Part shown: positions 45,733-55,512 of the stretch, one piece after another
Layout: each line of letters begins with the position of its first letter
How positions within the stretch are numbered: the stretch's first letter is position 1
Assembly (NCBI GenBank): GCA_965216255.1
Contig: OZ244148.1
Span: 4,588,001 to 4,652,000, forward strand
DNA from: G965216255 sp965216255
GTDB lineage: Bacteria > Bacteroidota > Rhodothermia > Rhodothermales > Bin80
DNA length: 64,000 nucleotides
Direction: 5' to 3'
Program-made: the position numbers and the translations under genes
Notes under the pieces: generated by a model
What the model was told of the DNA's origin: nothing
Database searches by the model: none
Seen by the model: the letters and a program-made list of their open reading frames with translations, nothing else

Positions 45733-47982
45733 CTATGCCAGATGATCCACAAGCCGAAGTGCAAGCTCGGGCATGGCCCCCAGGTCGAGGCGGCTGCTCC
45801 TGGCATCTTCGAAAAGGAGTTCGGGACCGAGATATGGATGAAATTTCTCGGTGGTTAAGCTCTCCTTCCCGGTAAGAACAGCGTCTGCATTAACGTTGTC
45901 ACATGCAGCGATTGCTTTTAGATCACCGGCCAACGACTGGATGCCGTCATGATGCTTTGCTAGGACGAAGCAGTCGTACGTTTCTGCGGAATACTTCCTT
46001 GATTGCAGTAGCAGGGCGAGCGTCGAGGTCTTGACCGTGCCACACCACGTGGCTATGAGCGCTGATTCTTCGGACAGGTCCACAATGTCCCGGTGCGCCA
46101 GCCCCAGCCTCCTAAATTCGGACCGGGCATCTTCCAGTAAGTTAACCGCAGTGCGGTCGAGATATCTCGGTAGGTCTGAACCTGCGAGTATCTGGCGCAT
46201 CTGGCCGGCGATGCGATCGTGGATTAGTGCGCCACCGCCGGCAAACATGGGAGGCTTTCCGGTTCGGTCCGCGGTGACTTCTATCACTCTGTCCCGATCG
46301 TTGATTGACATAATCCGCCAGCGCCGGCCGGAAAAAACGATGGTCATCTCCGGCGCCAGTACCATGACTATGGGGAGCGTTCCCAAAGCCTTGCCGTCTG
46401 CAATAATCCTGTACTCGTCCGGCGTTTGAAAGACGGCGTAGAAGCTGTAATGCTCAACCATGCGCTCACCCTTGCGGCCCAGAAGTAGTGAGCCGTCTGG
46501 TGCCTGCTCGATAAGGGCTGCTTCCTGGCTGCCGAGGCGCCGAAGGAGCCGGCTGAACAACCCTGAATCCACGCGCCGAAAGGGCCCCTTCCGGCACAGG
46601 CGGGAATACAACGACTGGGCTGTTGCTCCATTATGCTCGGCGATTACGGACAGTATTTGATGGGTGAGCGTAGACAGGTGCAGTGCATGGGGACTCGGAG
46701 GTTCGCACCATCCCTCGACGATCAGCTCCACCATGGCGATGCACCGTACGAGACCCAGATGCAAGCGGTCCAGCGGATCTGACTGGGCGTCGGACGCCGA
46801 TTCCAAGGCATACATTCTTAGTATGGCGGGCTGCCGGGCACGCCTTCCGGATCTGCCCATTCTCTGGCGCAGCGACGCTACGCTAAACGGAGGGCCAATT
46901 TGGGCTACGCAATCGATCTTGCCGATATCTATACCCAGTTCCAGGGTGGAAGTACAGACGGCCGTGGTCGGAGCTGCACTCTTCAGGCGTTTTTCAATAT
47001 CGTGCCGATGTTCGCGAGACAGATTGGCATGATGGGGCAGGAATTCCAGGGGTACGCGCTCTCTTTGGGATATTTGTCGCAAGAGGTCTGCGAAAAGCTC
47101 CACGTTTTGGCGTGATCCTGCGAAGATCAGATTCTGCTTGCCACGCAAGCGGCTGAACAAATGCGTGGCCACAGCGCGTTGGGTGGCCGTCCCCGTGCTA
47201 TCCTGGTCATCTTTCGAATCTGCGCGGCTTCCGGCAATGTATCCTCGAATCTGGACTTTAAGTTCTGTGCCGTCCCCGTCCTTAACGCCTATAAGTTCAA
47301 CCGATTCCGGATGATCCGGTCTAAGGTATGAGCACACGAGCGACATGTCGCCAAGTGTGGCCGAAAGGCCCACGCGGCGGAGGCGGCGGCCTATTGCCAG
47401 CTCCAGGCGCGTGAGCAGGGATTGCAGTTGCATGCCGCGTTCATTGTCCAGCACGGCATGCAATTCATCTATAACTACGGCCCGAGTGCCCTTGAAGAGT
47501 GTCGGAATCTCGAGCCCGCGCAGCACAAAGAGCGCCTCGAGCGATTCTGGAGTAATTAGAAGTACGCCACGGGGCTTGTTGCGCGCACGTCGCTTGACAT
47601 CTTGAGCAATGTCGCCGTGCCAGGGATAGACGGGTACGTCAATACCCTTGCACAGGTCCTGCAGCCGCCTGAACTGGTCATTGATGAGTGCGCGCAGCGG
47701 CCCGATGTAGACGAGGTCAAAGCCGCCGCTTCCGGGTTTTGTTAGCAATGCAGACAGAAGGGGCAGAAATGCTGCTTCGGTCTTTCCGCCGGCCGTGGGA
47801 GCCGTAATGATGACGTCCTTGTCCGTGTGGAGCAGCGCGCAAATTGCCCGTTCCTGAATATGCAAGAGCTCGTGCCATCCCTGATTCCAAATCCAGCGCC
47901 GAATGGGCTCGGCGAGCATTTCAAAAGCGTGAGACGGGCTAGAGCTTGAAGGATGTGAGCTCGTCATCATTTTCGGTAACAC
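45733..47982 (-). CDS. Lhr/BrxHI-like DEAD/DEAH-box helicase
   Basis: The protein has 749 residues from the first ATG at 47982; starts at 47970 or 47967 are equally possible and reduce the overlap with the upstream gene. Superfamily 2 helicase motifs are in order: Q-motif-like LLHIQERAI, motif I APTAGGKTEAAF (about 60), YIGPLRALINDQ, TPESLE, motif II VIDELHAVLD, motif III LSATLGD, STLELGIDIG and motif VI QRMGRSGRR. The C-terminal half (~400-749) is an Lhr-like extension. BrxHI helicases of type 2 BREX have this layout. It is the third gene of the TerB-ATPase-helicase operon. Confidence 0.9.
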   Translation of the reverse strand: MLPKMMTSSHPSSSSPSHAFEMLAEPIRRWIWNQGWHELLHIQERAICALLHTDKDVIITAPTAGGKTEAAFLPLLSALLTKPGSGGFDLVYIGPLRALINDQFRRLQDLCKGIDVPVYPWHGDIAQDVKRRARNKPRGVLLITPESLEALFVLRGLEIPTLFKGTRAVVIDELHAVLDNERGMQLQSLLTRLELAIGRRLRRVGLSATLGDMSLVCSYLRPDHPESVELIGVKDGDGTELKVQIRGYIAGSRADSKDDQDSTGTATQRAVATHLFSRLRGKQNLIFAGSRQNVELFADLLRQISQRERVPLEFLPHHANLSREHRHDIEKRLKSAAPTTAVCTSTLELGIDIGKIDCVAQIGPPFSVASLRQRMGRSGRRARQPAILRMYALESASDAQSDPLDRLHLGLVRCIAMVELIVEGWCEPPSPHALHLSTLTHQILSVIAEHNGATAQSLYSRLCRKGPFRRVDSGLFSRLLRRLGSQEAALIEQAPDGSLLLGRKGERMVEHYSFYAVFQTPDEYRIIADGKALGTLPIVMVLAPEMTIVFSGRRWRIMSINDRDRVIEVTADRTGKPPMFAGGGALIHDRIAGQMRQILAGSDLPRYLDRTAVNLLEDARSEFRRLGLAHRDIVDLSEESALIATWCGTVKTSTLALLLQSRKYSAETYDCFVLAKHHDGIQSLAGDLKAIAACDNVNADAVLTGKESLTTEKFHPYLGPELLFEDARSSRLDLGAMPELALRLVDHLA

Positions 47983-49228
47983 CTTCGCTGGGCCGGCGCT
48001 CTTTCGATAGTTTCACTGCTCCAATCAAGTCGCTCCAATTGGTGCCCGGATTCTGCTCCAGCACGGACAGGAGGTTAACAAAGGCCTTTACCGTGTTGCG
48101 GGGCATGCGAAAATAGGCATCCCCGACGCGTGCAGAGCAATGGCGCATGAATGCTGTGAGCGCCTCGTCTGGCAGCGCGTAATTGTCGCTGAGCATGATC
48201 CGACGAATTTTGGTCAGCAGCACATACATGTCCTCCGGAGTCAGGTTGGAGATCCGGATAACCGGCCCCGATGTGTCTACCAGGCCATCCCGGGCGAACG
48301 TATTTTCGGACAGGCGGGACTTGAGGGCCTCGTAGCTATAAAGTCCTCTGCGCGTATCCATCAGGAACTCGGGCGTACCGCCGAAAACGAATCCGATATG
48401 GCCTGCGCTACCCTGAAGCACGTCATTGAGGATCCGCAGGATCTGCTCATAATTGGCTTGTCGTGCGCGCGCAGAGGGAAGCTTATAGAGGTTAACCATT
48501 TCATCCAGGGTAACCAGGAGCCCCTTGTAGCCCGCTTCCCGCACGAACATGGCCAGTAGCTTGAGCTGATCGTAAAAATTGGCGTCGTTAATGATTACCC
48601 GCACCCCCAGGGCCTTTCTGGCGTCAGTCTTGGTGGAAAACTCGGCTCTAAGCCACCGCAGGACGGAAGACTTGAGCTCTTCGTCGCCTGTCTCAAAGCC
48701 ATGCCAGAACCGAGCGATAACGGTCGCGAAATCGTACCCCCCTGTAAACTCTTCCAGGTGCCGGAGAATTTGACGAATCTCCTCCGTGGGTTCCGTGCCC
48801 GCTTTTTCCGCCGAAAGCCGTGCACGGCTGGCGAACCGTTCGACAACCGAGGCCAGTGCGCCGCCGTCTGGTTTGCTGCGAGTTGAGGCGTTCCTGGCCA
48901 TCTCTGCGTAGAGGGCCCGTGCCTGACCGCCGCTTGCATAGAGGCGGCGGTCAGGTGCCAGATCGGCTGAAACCACTACTAGCCCTTGCTGCACGGCGAC
49001 TTGTCGAGCCAGCGTCAGAAAAAACGTCTTGCCCGAGCCATATTCTCCAATGATGAATCGGATTGTTGCTCCGCCACTGATTACGTGCTCTATGTCGCGC
49101 GCAATCTCCTTGACCTCTCTGGAGCGACCTACCTGAATATGCTGTAGCCCCAATTTGGGAACCACGCCGGCCCGCAGCGCCTGAACGATAGTGTCCCGAT
49201 CCCGCCGCCTGATCATTGTCGTATTCAT
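47939..49228 (-). CDS. DUF2791/BrxD-like P-loop ATPase
   Basis: The protein has 429 residues. Residues ~30-60 (HIQVGRSREVKEIARDIEHV) precede Walker A FIIGEYGSGKTFFL, and Walker B is LLVTLDEMVNLYKL near residue 247. C-terminal parts FVFGGTPEFLMDTRRGLYSY and ISNLTPEDMYVLLTKIR match the DUF2791 family, which includes BrxD of type 2 BREX. It overlaps the helicase by up to 44 bases and follows the TerB gene by 9 bases. It probably forms an ATP-driven complex with both products. Confidence 0.88.
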   Translation of the reverse strand: MNTTMIRRRDRDTIVQALRAGVVPKLGLQHIQVGRSREVKEIARDIEHVISGGATIRFIIGEYGSGKTFFLTLARQVAVQQGLVVVSADLAPDRRLYASGGQARALYAEMARNASTRSKPDGGALASVVERFASRARLSAEKAGTEPTEEIRQILRHLEEFTGGYDFATVIARFWHGFETGDEELKSSVLRWLRAEFSTKTDARKALGVRVIINDANFYDQLKLLAMFVREAGYKGLLVTLDEMVNLYKLPSARARQANYEQILRILNDVLQGSAGHIGFVFGGTPEFLMDTRRGLYSYEALKSRLSENTFARDGLVDTSGPVIRISNLTPEDMYVLLTKIRRIMLSDNYALPDEALTAFMRHCSARVGDAYFRMPRNTVKAFVNLLSVLEQNPGTNWSDLIGAVKLSKERRPSEGVTENDDELTSFKL

Positions 49229-49237
49229 GGGCTATGG

Positions 49238-51334
49238 TTACTTCAACAGTTGCGATACAATGTTGGGGTTGAGGTCATATCCCTCGTATTCTTCCATCAG
49301 CAGGTCCCCGAAGCGTTCATGGGACCATTCGTTGACTATCTCGATGGCACCCGAAGACATCAGTTGAAATCGTTCAGCAGCGGCCAGAAGTCCGGATTCA
49401 TCCCAGTGTTCTTGTGTCAGCAATACTTCGAGAAAGCTCGCGTGCTGCGGGTCAAGCCCCTCGTAGGCACTCTCGTTTTCTTCCACCTGCCTGGCTGATG
49501 GCATTGTGGGTTCCTCCTCGTCGAAGATGCCATCCAGTAGGGAGGCTACCTCCTCCGAATCGCTCATGAGCGTTGCTATCCGCGCCTGATCCAGCACGCG
49601 CCTATTCTTGCGCGACGCAGAAGGGGGCAGGCTATAGCTGCCTGACGAAACCGCTGCAGGCCTGACCGTAATTGGTTCATCGCCGATAGATACGGCGTGA
49701 AGATCGGAGTACAGGCTTTCGGTAGCCAGGCCAAGGGCTTTGTAAATCTTCTCGATTGCTGCGATCTTATCTGGATCAATGATCTTGTCGGCTGCAGCCA
49801 CGGCGAAGGCAATCCGTCCCAAGTCCTGCCGAGAGCTTTCCGTAAGGTTTGCCACGCGTCGCCCAATTGTGGAGAGCGTCGGAGGCACTTTCGCCAGCCA
49901 CTCCAGGTTGGCCTTGAGATACATGCGGTCAATCTTCTTGATGTTAGCTGTAGCAATGCGATAATTCAGCACTTTCAGTTCTTTGGATTCTGTAGATCCA
50001 TCTGCGCGTGCTACAAAGCTGCCGATTGCAATCGCTAGGAGCAGTTGGTGGTACGCTGGCCCCACTTCGCCTTTTGCAGACGCTCCTTTCGGGACCCTGA
50101 ACAGGAGTAACGGTGCACCAAACTTCGGCCCCCGCAAGGACCGCGTAGGGTCGGGCACTGCGCCAAAGCTGATAAGGGCGCATGCTTTGGTGAGCGCCGC
50201 CAGATCTAGCTTGCCTAACCTGTCTGGTTTGGATCCGGTGATCTGCGCTATGGCGTCCTCAACCAACACGAAACCGCCTTTGCGCAAGATCGCTTTCGCC
50301 CAGTTACGGAACTGGTCCAAGGCTTTGCATGGGACCAGCGGCTGTAACTCCTGGGGCAAAAGTACGTGGGCGGCTACGGAATGCCGATTCTCGGGTTGTC
50401 GATCCAGAAACCGGCTGTAACTGCTCAAAGCGCCAGATACTTCGGAGGCGAGCATTCTGGCAACTTCAAGCGGTTTGGATAAGGAAGATACTTCGGGTAC
50501 GTTGGGAAAGGTTTGGGCATAGTCGACGAAAAATTCTGCAGATGCGGACTCATATATTCCCTGGATGGATGGCATAGGGCCAAGGACTTGAAATCCGCGC
50601 GGATAGCGTTCTTTGAAGAGCAGATGGAAATAGGCCTTGCATTCAGGCAATGCTCTCCGCCACGAAACACCCGCCGTATGGCCTCTGACCGCGAGAAACC
50701 AGCAGAGCATCCAGTCACTGTCAAGCGATTGTCGCCGCTTAATCTGTGTCCCCATCGCCACTCTTTGGCCAACCGTCAGCCCGGTTCCCCAATCATCACA
50801 TGAGGGCAACGCTCGTTCGTCTGGGTTGACTATAATACGGGCGATTTTCAGGAACTGATCGAGGCAATAATGTATGAAGCCATCATGGCCGTAAACGTTC
50901 AGCAGCCTTTCAGCTTCGGCAACTAACAGCTTGCGCTCCCTGGCAGATGGGTTGTCTAAGAAAAATCTTGACTCAAGCCCGTAGAAGAAAAGCAAGATAT
51001 TTATCACGCCGACGTGCGCATCGGCACGTCCACTGGCTAACCAATCGAGGTAACTTGCACGGCCTTGCCGATCGAATTCACGGTAACTCGCCCAATAAGA
51101 CCAATTTTCATTTGCCTGGCCCCGGCTTCGTTGAGCGACTGGCAACGCTGGATCAATAACGAAGCGTTCTGAGATATCCGGAAATCCGTTGAACGGGATC
51201 GGGCCAACATAGACCATCCCATTTATGACGCGGCCCGCTACAGTCACCCGGGTTCCCGGCTTGATCCACCGCAACGTCTCATTCCCGGTTTCCGGCGGAT
51301 TTGTCCGTGTCCGTTTGGTCCGAGAGGATGCCAT
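49238..51334 (-). CDS. TerB-N / TerB / TerB-C domain protein
   Basis: The protein has 698 residues. The N-terminal ~250 residues show the TerB-N pattern: RWIKPGTRVTVAGRVINGMV, FVIDPALPVAQR, NWSYWASYREFDRQGRASYL and WLASGRADAHVGVINILLFF. The region around 430-560 is a TerB-like helical domain (LLAIAIGSFVARADGSTESK, later IAFAVAAADKIIDPDKIAAI) with acidic metal-binding-type positions. The end is TerB-C (HWDESGLLAAAERFQLMSSG, INEWSHERFGD-like, LLMEEYEGYDLNPNIV). Ter-domain proteins are tied to phage resistance and stress responses. It is first in its operon with the ATPase and helicase. Confidence 0.87.
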   Translation of the reverse strand: MASSRTKRTRTNPPETGNETLRWIKPGTRVTVAGRVINGMVYVGPIPFNGFPDISERFVIDPALPVAQRSRGQANENWSYWASYREFDRQGRASYLDWLASGRADAHVGVINILLFFYGLESRFFLDNPSARERKLLVAEAERLLNVYGHDGFIHYCLDQFLKIARIIVNPDERALPSCDDWGTGLTVGQRVAMGTQIKRRQSLDSDWMLCWFLAVRGHTAGVSWRRALPECKAYFHLLFKERYPRGFQVLGPMPSIQGIYESASAEFFVDYAQTFPNVPEVSSLSKPLEVARMLASEVSGALSSYSRFLDRQPENRHSVAAHVLLPQELQPLVPCKALDQFRNWAKAILRKGGFVLVEDAIAQITGSKPDRLGKLDLAALTKACALISFGAVPDPTRSLRGPKFGAPLLLFRVPKGASAKGEVGPAYHQLLLAIAIGSFVARADGSTESKELKVLNYRIATANIKKIDRMYLKANLEWLAKVPPTLSTIGRRVANLTESSRQDLGRIAFAVAAADKIIDPDKIAAIEKIYKALGLATESLYSDLHAVSIGDEPITVRPAAVSSGSYSLPPSASRKNRRVLDQARIATLMSDSEEVASLLDGIFDEEEPTMPSARQVEENESAYEGLDPQHASFLEVLLTQEHWDESGLLAAAERFQLMSSGAIEIVNEWSHERFGDLLMEEYEGYDLNPNIVSQLLK

Positions 51335-53632
51335 GGATATCTGGATTTTGTCAGGCCGCGAATTGGTGATGGCCAGGCATTGAAATTTGGCGACACCCCT
51401 TGAGTACCGTTACCGGCTGCAATGCCAATTTCGCAAGCCGCGCTTTGCTGCCCACATGAAAGGTGGATTGCCAGCCCATGCAGTTACACCCCGCATGGGT
51501 GATCTCCAGAGTGCGTCTGCGCATCATTGCTGTGCTCCAATGCCGTTATTTCAGGAAAGGGATTGCTTCGAGTGACGCGTTCCCATTGTCTTGAGCAGTT
51601 CCTGGATGCATGCTTTAATGCAGTCTCCGTCATTATCCGTTGTGTGTCAATACTTCCACAAGAATCCACACGCAATTCCAATAGGCGATTGCCTGGGAGC
51701 CTTGGCCATGGTGCGTACCGAATGCGGGTAGTAGGTGGCGCCCTTTGGCAAGGCACTGATTTTGGGGAAAGGGATATTTCGCATCCATGCGACCTAGTCC
51801 ACACGGCGAAGCCCTTTAGTTGCCCAATGGCTTCAAGATCGCTATTGCTATTGCGCATAATTCAGAGCACAGGCCTCATCCCCGCCAGTAACCAGTGCAT
51901 CGTATATCGTGGGTCGGGTGGCCAAACCTATTCAACTACAGGCAATTCAGTGGATCCGTCGGTAGGCCAAGCTGTGCCCAATATTATAAGGAATGGATGG
52001 CGCGCTCCAAACCTTGCAGATTACTCACGCACCGGATTGCCATGTCGGCGCCCCGTAGGTAGGACGCGCAAAATCTATTAGGCACGGTCTGATCCATTCG
52101 AAATCGAATACACCGAATCTTCCAGTGCACGGCGGCAGTCTTTGACGGCGTAACTGTCCTGGCTGGCCACGTGTGCCGGCCCTCAGCCCGAGTGTTCCGC
52201 GCACGGGGATTCCTATTGGCGCACCGGCGGCCCGTCACGTCGCCAATGACGGATTAGGTACTGCGCCCCTTGAACATGGACGCTACAACCCCGATTGGCT
52301 GGGTCCGATATTTTAGGTCTGGACTACCGCTGGGATGGATGAAACCGGCGTCACAGTTGCCCACCTCTTTCCTATCAGTGCGCATACCGTGCCCCCGTTT
52401 GCGACTTAAGAGCGCATCTCCAGGGCAGTTGGCGCAGGAGGAGCAGTACCCGCGCGCGTACCTGCCGGAGCAGATCTGAAAGCCCGCGATTGGAGCGCAG
52501 TATTGGTGGCAATGCATATGCATGCAGATGCAGCGGCGTTCTTGTTCCAGAGTGCGAAATCGTGCATCGACGTATTCCGGTCGTCCAGGAGTGCTCCCGC
52601 AATTCCAGCCCCTGGTGGTGGCCGCTGCCTTTTGCAGGAAATCGCGCTCCGGCTATGCCTATACATGACTGGGGCGCATCTCGCTTGCCCAGTCCGCCGC
52701 CGGCCCGTCTTGCGTCCGGAAGATCGCGTGCCGAAAAATCCGATGCGAATGCCATCGCGTGGGACGTTCGACGCGTGGGAAGGGCAAGCGATAGGCGGGC
52801 TGGGCGATTCTGCTGCGCACCGACGCCTACCACCCTGATCGCTGTGTGGTCCACGCAGTCGTGCGCAGTGCCAACTAAGAAAGGAGCCGGTGTGAATGGA
52901 TAGCGTTTTCTTCCGTGCACTGCCTCTGGAAAGTGCGGGTGTTCGAATGGCCGGGCGTATAGTCATGGTGCATGAACTGCAACGGTGTGCTGCCTTCGGT
53001 CACATCCTCCTGCTTCCGCCGTGCATACATGCCGCCGGTGTATTCGCGAAGCAGCATCCATGGCATCAGTGCCGCACGACTGGTCGCTGCGATCCTGCCA
53101 GTACATGCCGTTGCAAAGTCGCAAGAAGTGTGGCCGTAGCCGGGCCCACGCCGAAGTCCATACCATGGTGGAGTGGCAATCGCTACTCTTCAGTCTGCCG
53201 GAGCGATGCCAACCTTCTGCGAGCAGACCAGATGGCCATGGCCGAACCCAAAGCCGCAATCGATGATCAAAGACCGTGGATTTACGGAAGTCCGGCCGTG
53301 TATTGGGGGCGGGCTGTTGGCCTCGGATTGGTTAGCGGCAGCAAGGCGCGGTCGAGGAGGGATGGATTTGCGCGTGGTCGGGGGCAGCTTCGAAGGTAGG
53401 CCCAATAGCGTTCGACTTCGGAATCAGGCAAGAGCCTTGCGGCTGCAACGGTCCTTCGAAGCTCAGGATCGGCCGGAAGTCACCCGCCGGTGATCCCCGG
53501 TCGCGGGAGCGATACTTTTGCTTCCAATTGAAAATTCATTCTGAGTCGTTTGCTGCGCCGCGCTGGCATGCGCCTCGCGTCGTGCCGATGGCTTTCGGTG
53601 CAGCCCATGATCGCTTGCTGCGTGTTTCGTTG
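51335..53632. other. 2.3-kb region with no supportable gene
   Basis: All frames contain only short, mutually overlapping ORFs with biased composition and no recognisable motif. It lies between the start of the TerB operon and the left end of the IS1595 element. It could be decayed mobile DNA or a long non-coding spacer. The promoter of the TerB operon must be at its left edge, but I found no clear one. Confidence 0.5.
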
Positions 53633-53732
53633 GGGAATTATACGGTATAGTTGAGACCTCCATGCATGGTTGAACTTGTTTGCCGTGTTGTAATACATTG
53701 GAAACATTGGTTACAGCTATGTAAGAGGGGCA

Positions 53733-53990
53733 ATGGACTGGCCAGAACTAGGAGTTATCGCTGCTATAGCCTTCGGTGCCGTAGGGTGGGCGCATTGGGC
53801 CATTCACGGGCAGGAAAGATGTGTCAAGGATACTGTAGAAGGAGTATCAAATGCATGGAACAAGAGATTCGAGGATTGGACTGAGAATTTAAACAACAAG
53901 TTCAACAGCCTTGAGCGGCAGATAAGCGATTCAGAAAACAGGCTGAGAGAGGAGATAAAGGAAATCAAGAACCGCTCCCCTGAGAGCTAG
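53733..53990 (+). CDS. Small membrane protein with coiled coil, IS1595 passenger
   Basis: The protein has 85 residues. An N-terminal hydrophobic segment (LGVIAAIAFGAVGWAHWAI) is followed by a strongly charged helix with heptad-like pattern (FNSLERQISDSENRLREEIK). The layout resembles small holin-like or stress-type anchored coiled-coil proteins; I do not recognise the family. It lies inside the IS1595 ends and converges on the 54-residue ORF, overlapping it by 29 bases. Confidence 0.65.
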   Translation: MDWPELGVIAAIAFGAVGWAHWAIHGQERCVKDTVEGVSNAWNKRFEDWTENLNNKFNSLERQISDSENRLREEIKEIKNRSPES

Positions 53991-54126
53991 CATATTTGGT
54001 CTTGTGCTTGGTCTTAAACAATAACCTCACCACCTCCAGCACCGTCTTGCCTTCATAGCGCGGGTTCGCCACCGGCGTTGTGTCTATACGATCAAACTCA
54101 CGCCTGATATCTTCGTTTGGTTTCAT
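53962..54126 (-). CDS. 54-residue ORF inside IS1595 element
   Basis: Read from the ATG at 54126, the start is MKPNEDIRREFDRIDTTPV, followed by ANPRYEGKTVLEVVRLLFKT and a short tail. Composition and the regular start suggest a real small protein. It lies downstream of the transposase in the same direction and within the element ends. I do not know its function. It overlaps the convergent 85-residue gene. Confidence 0.5.
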
Positions 54127-54313
54127 TGGTCGTGCTCCAGTTAGTGATCAACGAAGTTATTCATCCTGACATTTCTATCGGGGAACCAATGGGCGATATC
54201 TTTGGCAATACGCCTCTTGCTGCCTTGATACGGAACTGGCTGTAATATCTTGACACGTTCTGACAAATTACCGAACATGTCAGTTGATTGAAGTTGCGCC
54301 AATGCCTCTCCCA

Positions 54314-55247
54314 CTACGCCACCAAGTCTCTGTACAGAATTCGCCGACCCACCGTGCCAGCCACTAGGTGCTGCATTTGCTCGTTGGTATCCAGATCGCG
54401 CAGATTGTTCTTGCCAGCAAATTGAGCCACGTAGCGATTCAAATGCTTCGGGCTAATATGGTGGTACACGCCGTGATACGCACGTTTCAGCACCGCCCAG
54501 AAGAGTTCTCCACGCCATTCGTATGGGCTTGCCCGTTGACGTACTCAGAGATGGAGTGCTTCACGGTTTCGTGTTCAACACCTTCCATGCCCTTGTAGGC
54601 AGCGGCTTCGTCCGTGTAGGCCGCAGCTCCTATCTCCGCATTATCGTAAACGAACCCTTGCAGCGTATTGGCAGACGTATTATCAACTACCTTCGCGGCC
54701 ATCTTGCCGGTCTTGCGATCCTTCATTCCGACAACGGATGACTTGCCGACAGGGCCGCGCCCAAGATTCGCTTTCTTCCATTCGTGCTTGTTAGCTTCCT
54801 TGCCACCAAAGTAGGCCTGGTCTACTTCTACTGGTCCTTCAAAAGAGGACATGTTAGGCACCAATCCCTCACGGATTCTATGCAGCATGTGCCAAGCCGT
54901 ATCCTGGCGAACGCCAATGTCACGGTGGAGCTTCATACTGGAAATGCCTTTCAAGCTCTTCATTCAAGGTAAATGGCCCATACCCACGTTTTCAAGGGCA
55001 AATTGCTCGCTTCTATTGCCGTGCCAGTCTTTACGCTGAAATACTTCTTGCAAGAGCGGCACCTGTACGGCATGGTCTTGTGCTTGCAGCGATACACGCC
55101 GTCACTGCCACAACGCAGGCAGAACATCTTGCCGTCCGGCCAATGAACGACTTCGAACCATTCGCGTGCCGACGTTTCGTCTGGGTAGCGTGCTGCCAAC
55201 TCCATAAGCGTTATTCCCTTGCGGTGTGATCGTCCCGGCTTAGCCAT
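54314..55247 (-). pseudogene. IS1595-family transposase, frameshifted twice
   Basis: The start MAKPGRSHRKGITLMELAAR is followed by a zinc-ribbon-like CLRCGSDGVYRC and CRSCKKYFSVKTGT. The frame breaks near 54962. The second piece has SSMKLHRDIGVRQDTAWHML, EVDQAYFGGKEANKHE and YTDEAAAYKGM (DDE-type ISXO2 domain). A second break near 54490 leads to GELFWAVLKRAYHGVYHHIS and NRYVAQFAGKNNLRDLD, with a stop at 54314. All parts are present, so two indels inactivate an otherwise complete gene. Confidence 0.85.
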
Positions 55248-55512
55248 CGTCCTGGATCCTTTGATTGAATCCAATTTAATACGACACTCAAGCCGAGATG
55301 TCACCTATTCCGTATAATTCCCTAATTTTATACGGTAGGCGCCCCTGTGTCTCTGCCGTTTCATCTTGCATCCAGACAGCGCAAGGATTGACCGTTTAGG
55401 CGGCGCTCTCCGTCGCGGCTTCCCGGAGCCGTTCGAGGCGAGCGGAGTACGCGGTACTTGCGGTCACGTAGAACGCAAGTAGGTGCCACGGTTGCCATCA
55501 AGAGGCCATGTT

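Larger units (their letters stand above)
53633..55322 (-). mobile_element. IS1595-family insertion sequence with passenger genes
   Basis: The left end GGGAATTATACGGTATAGTTGA at 53633 matches the reverse complement of the right end (GGGAATTATACGGAATAGGTGA, ending at 55322). The ~1.69-kb interval contains a broken transposase on the minus strand plus two short ORFs at 53733 and 53962. IS1595 elements are known for carrying extra genes. No clear 8-bp target duplication is visible. Confidence 0.75.
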
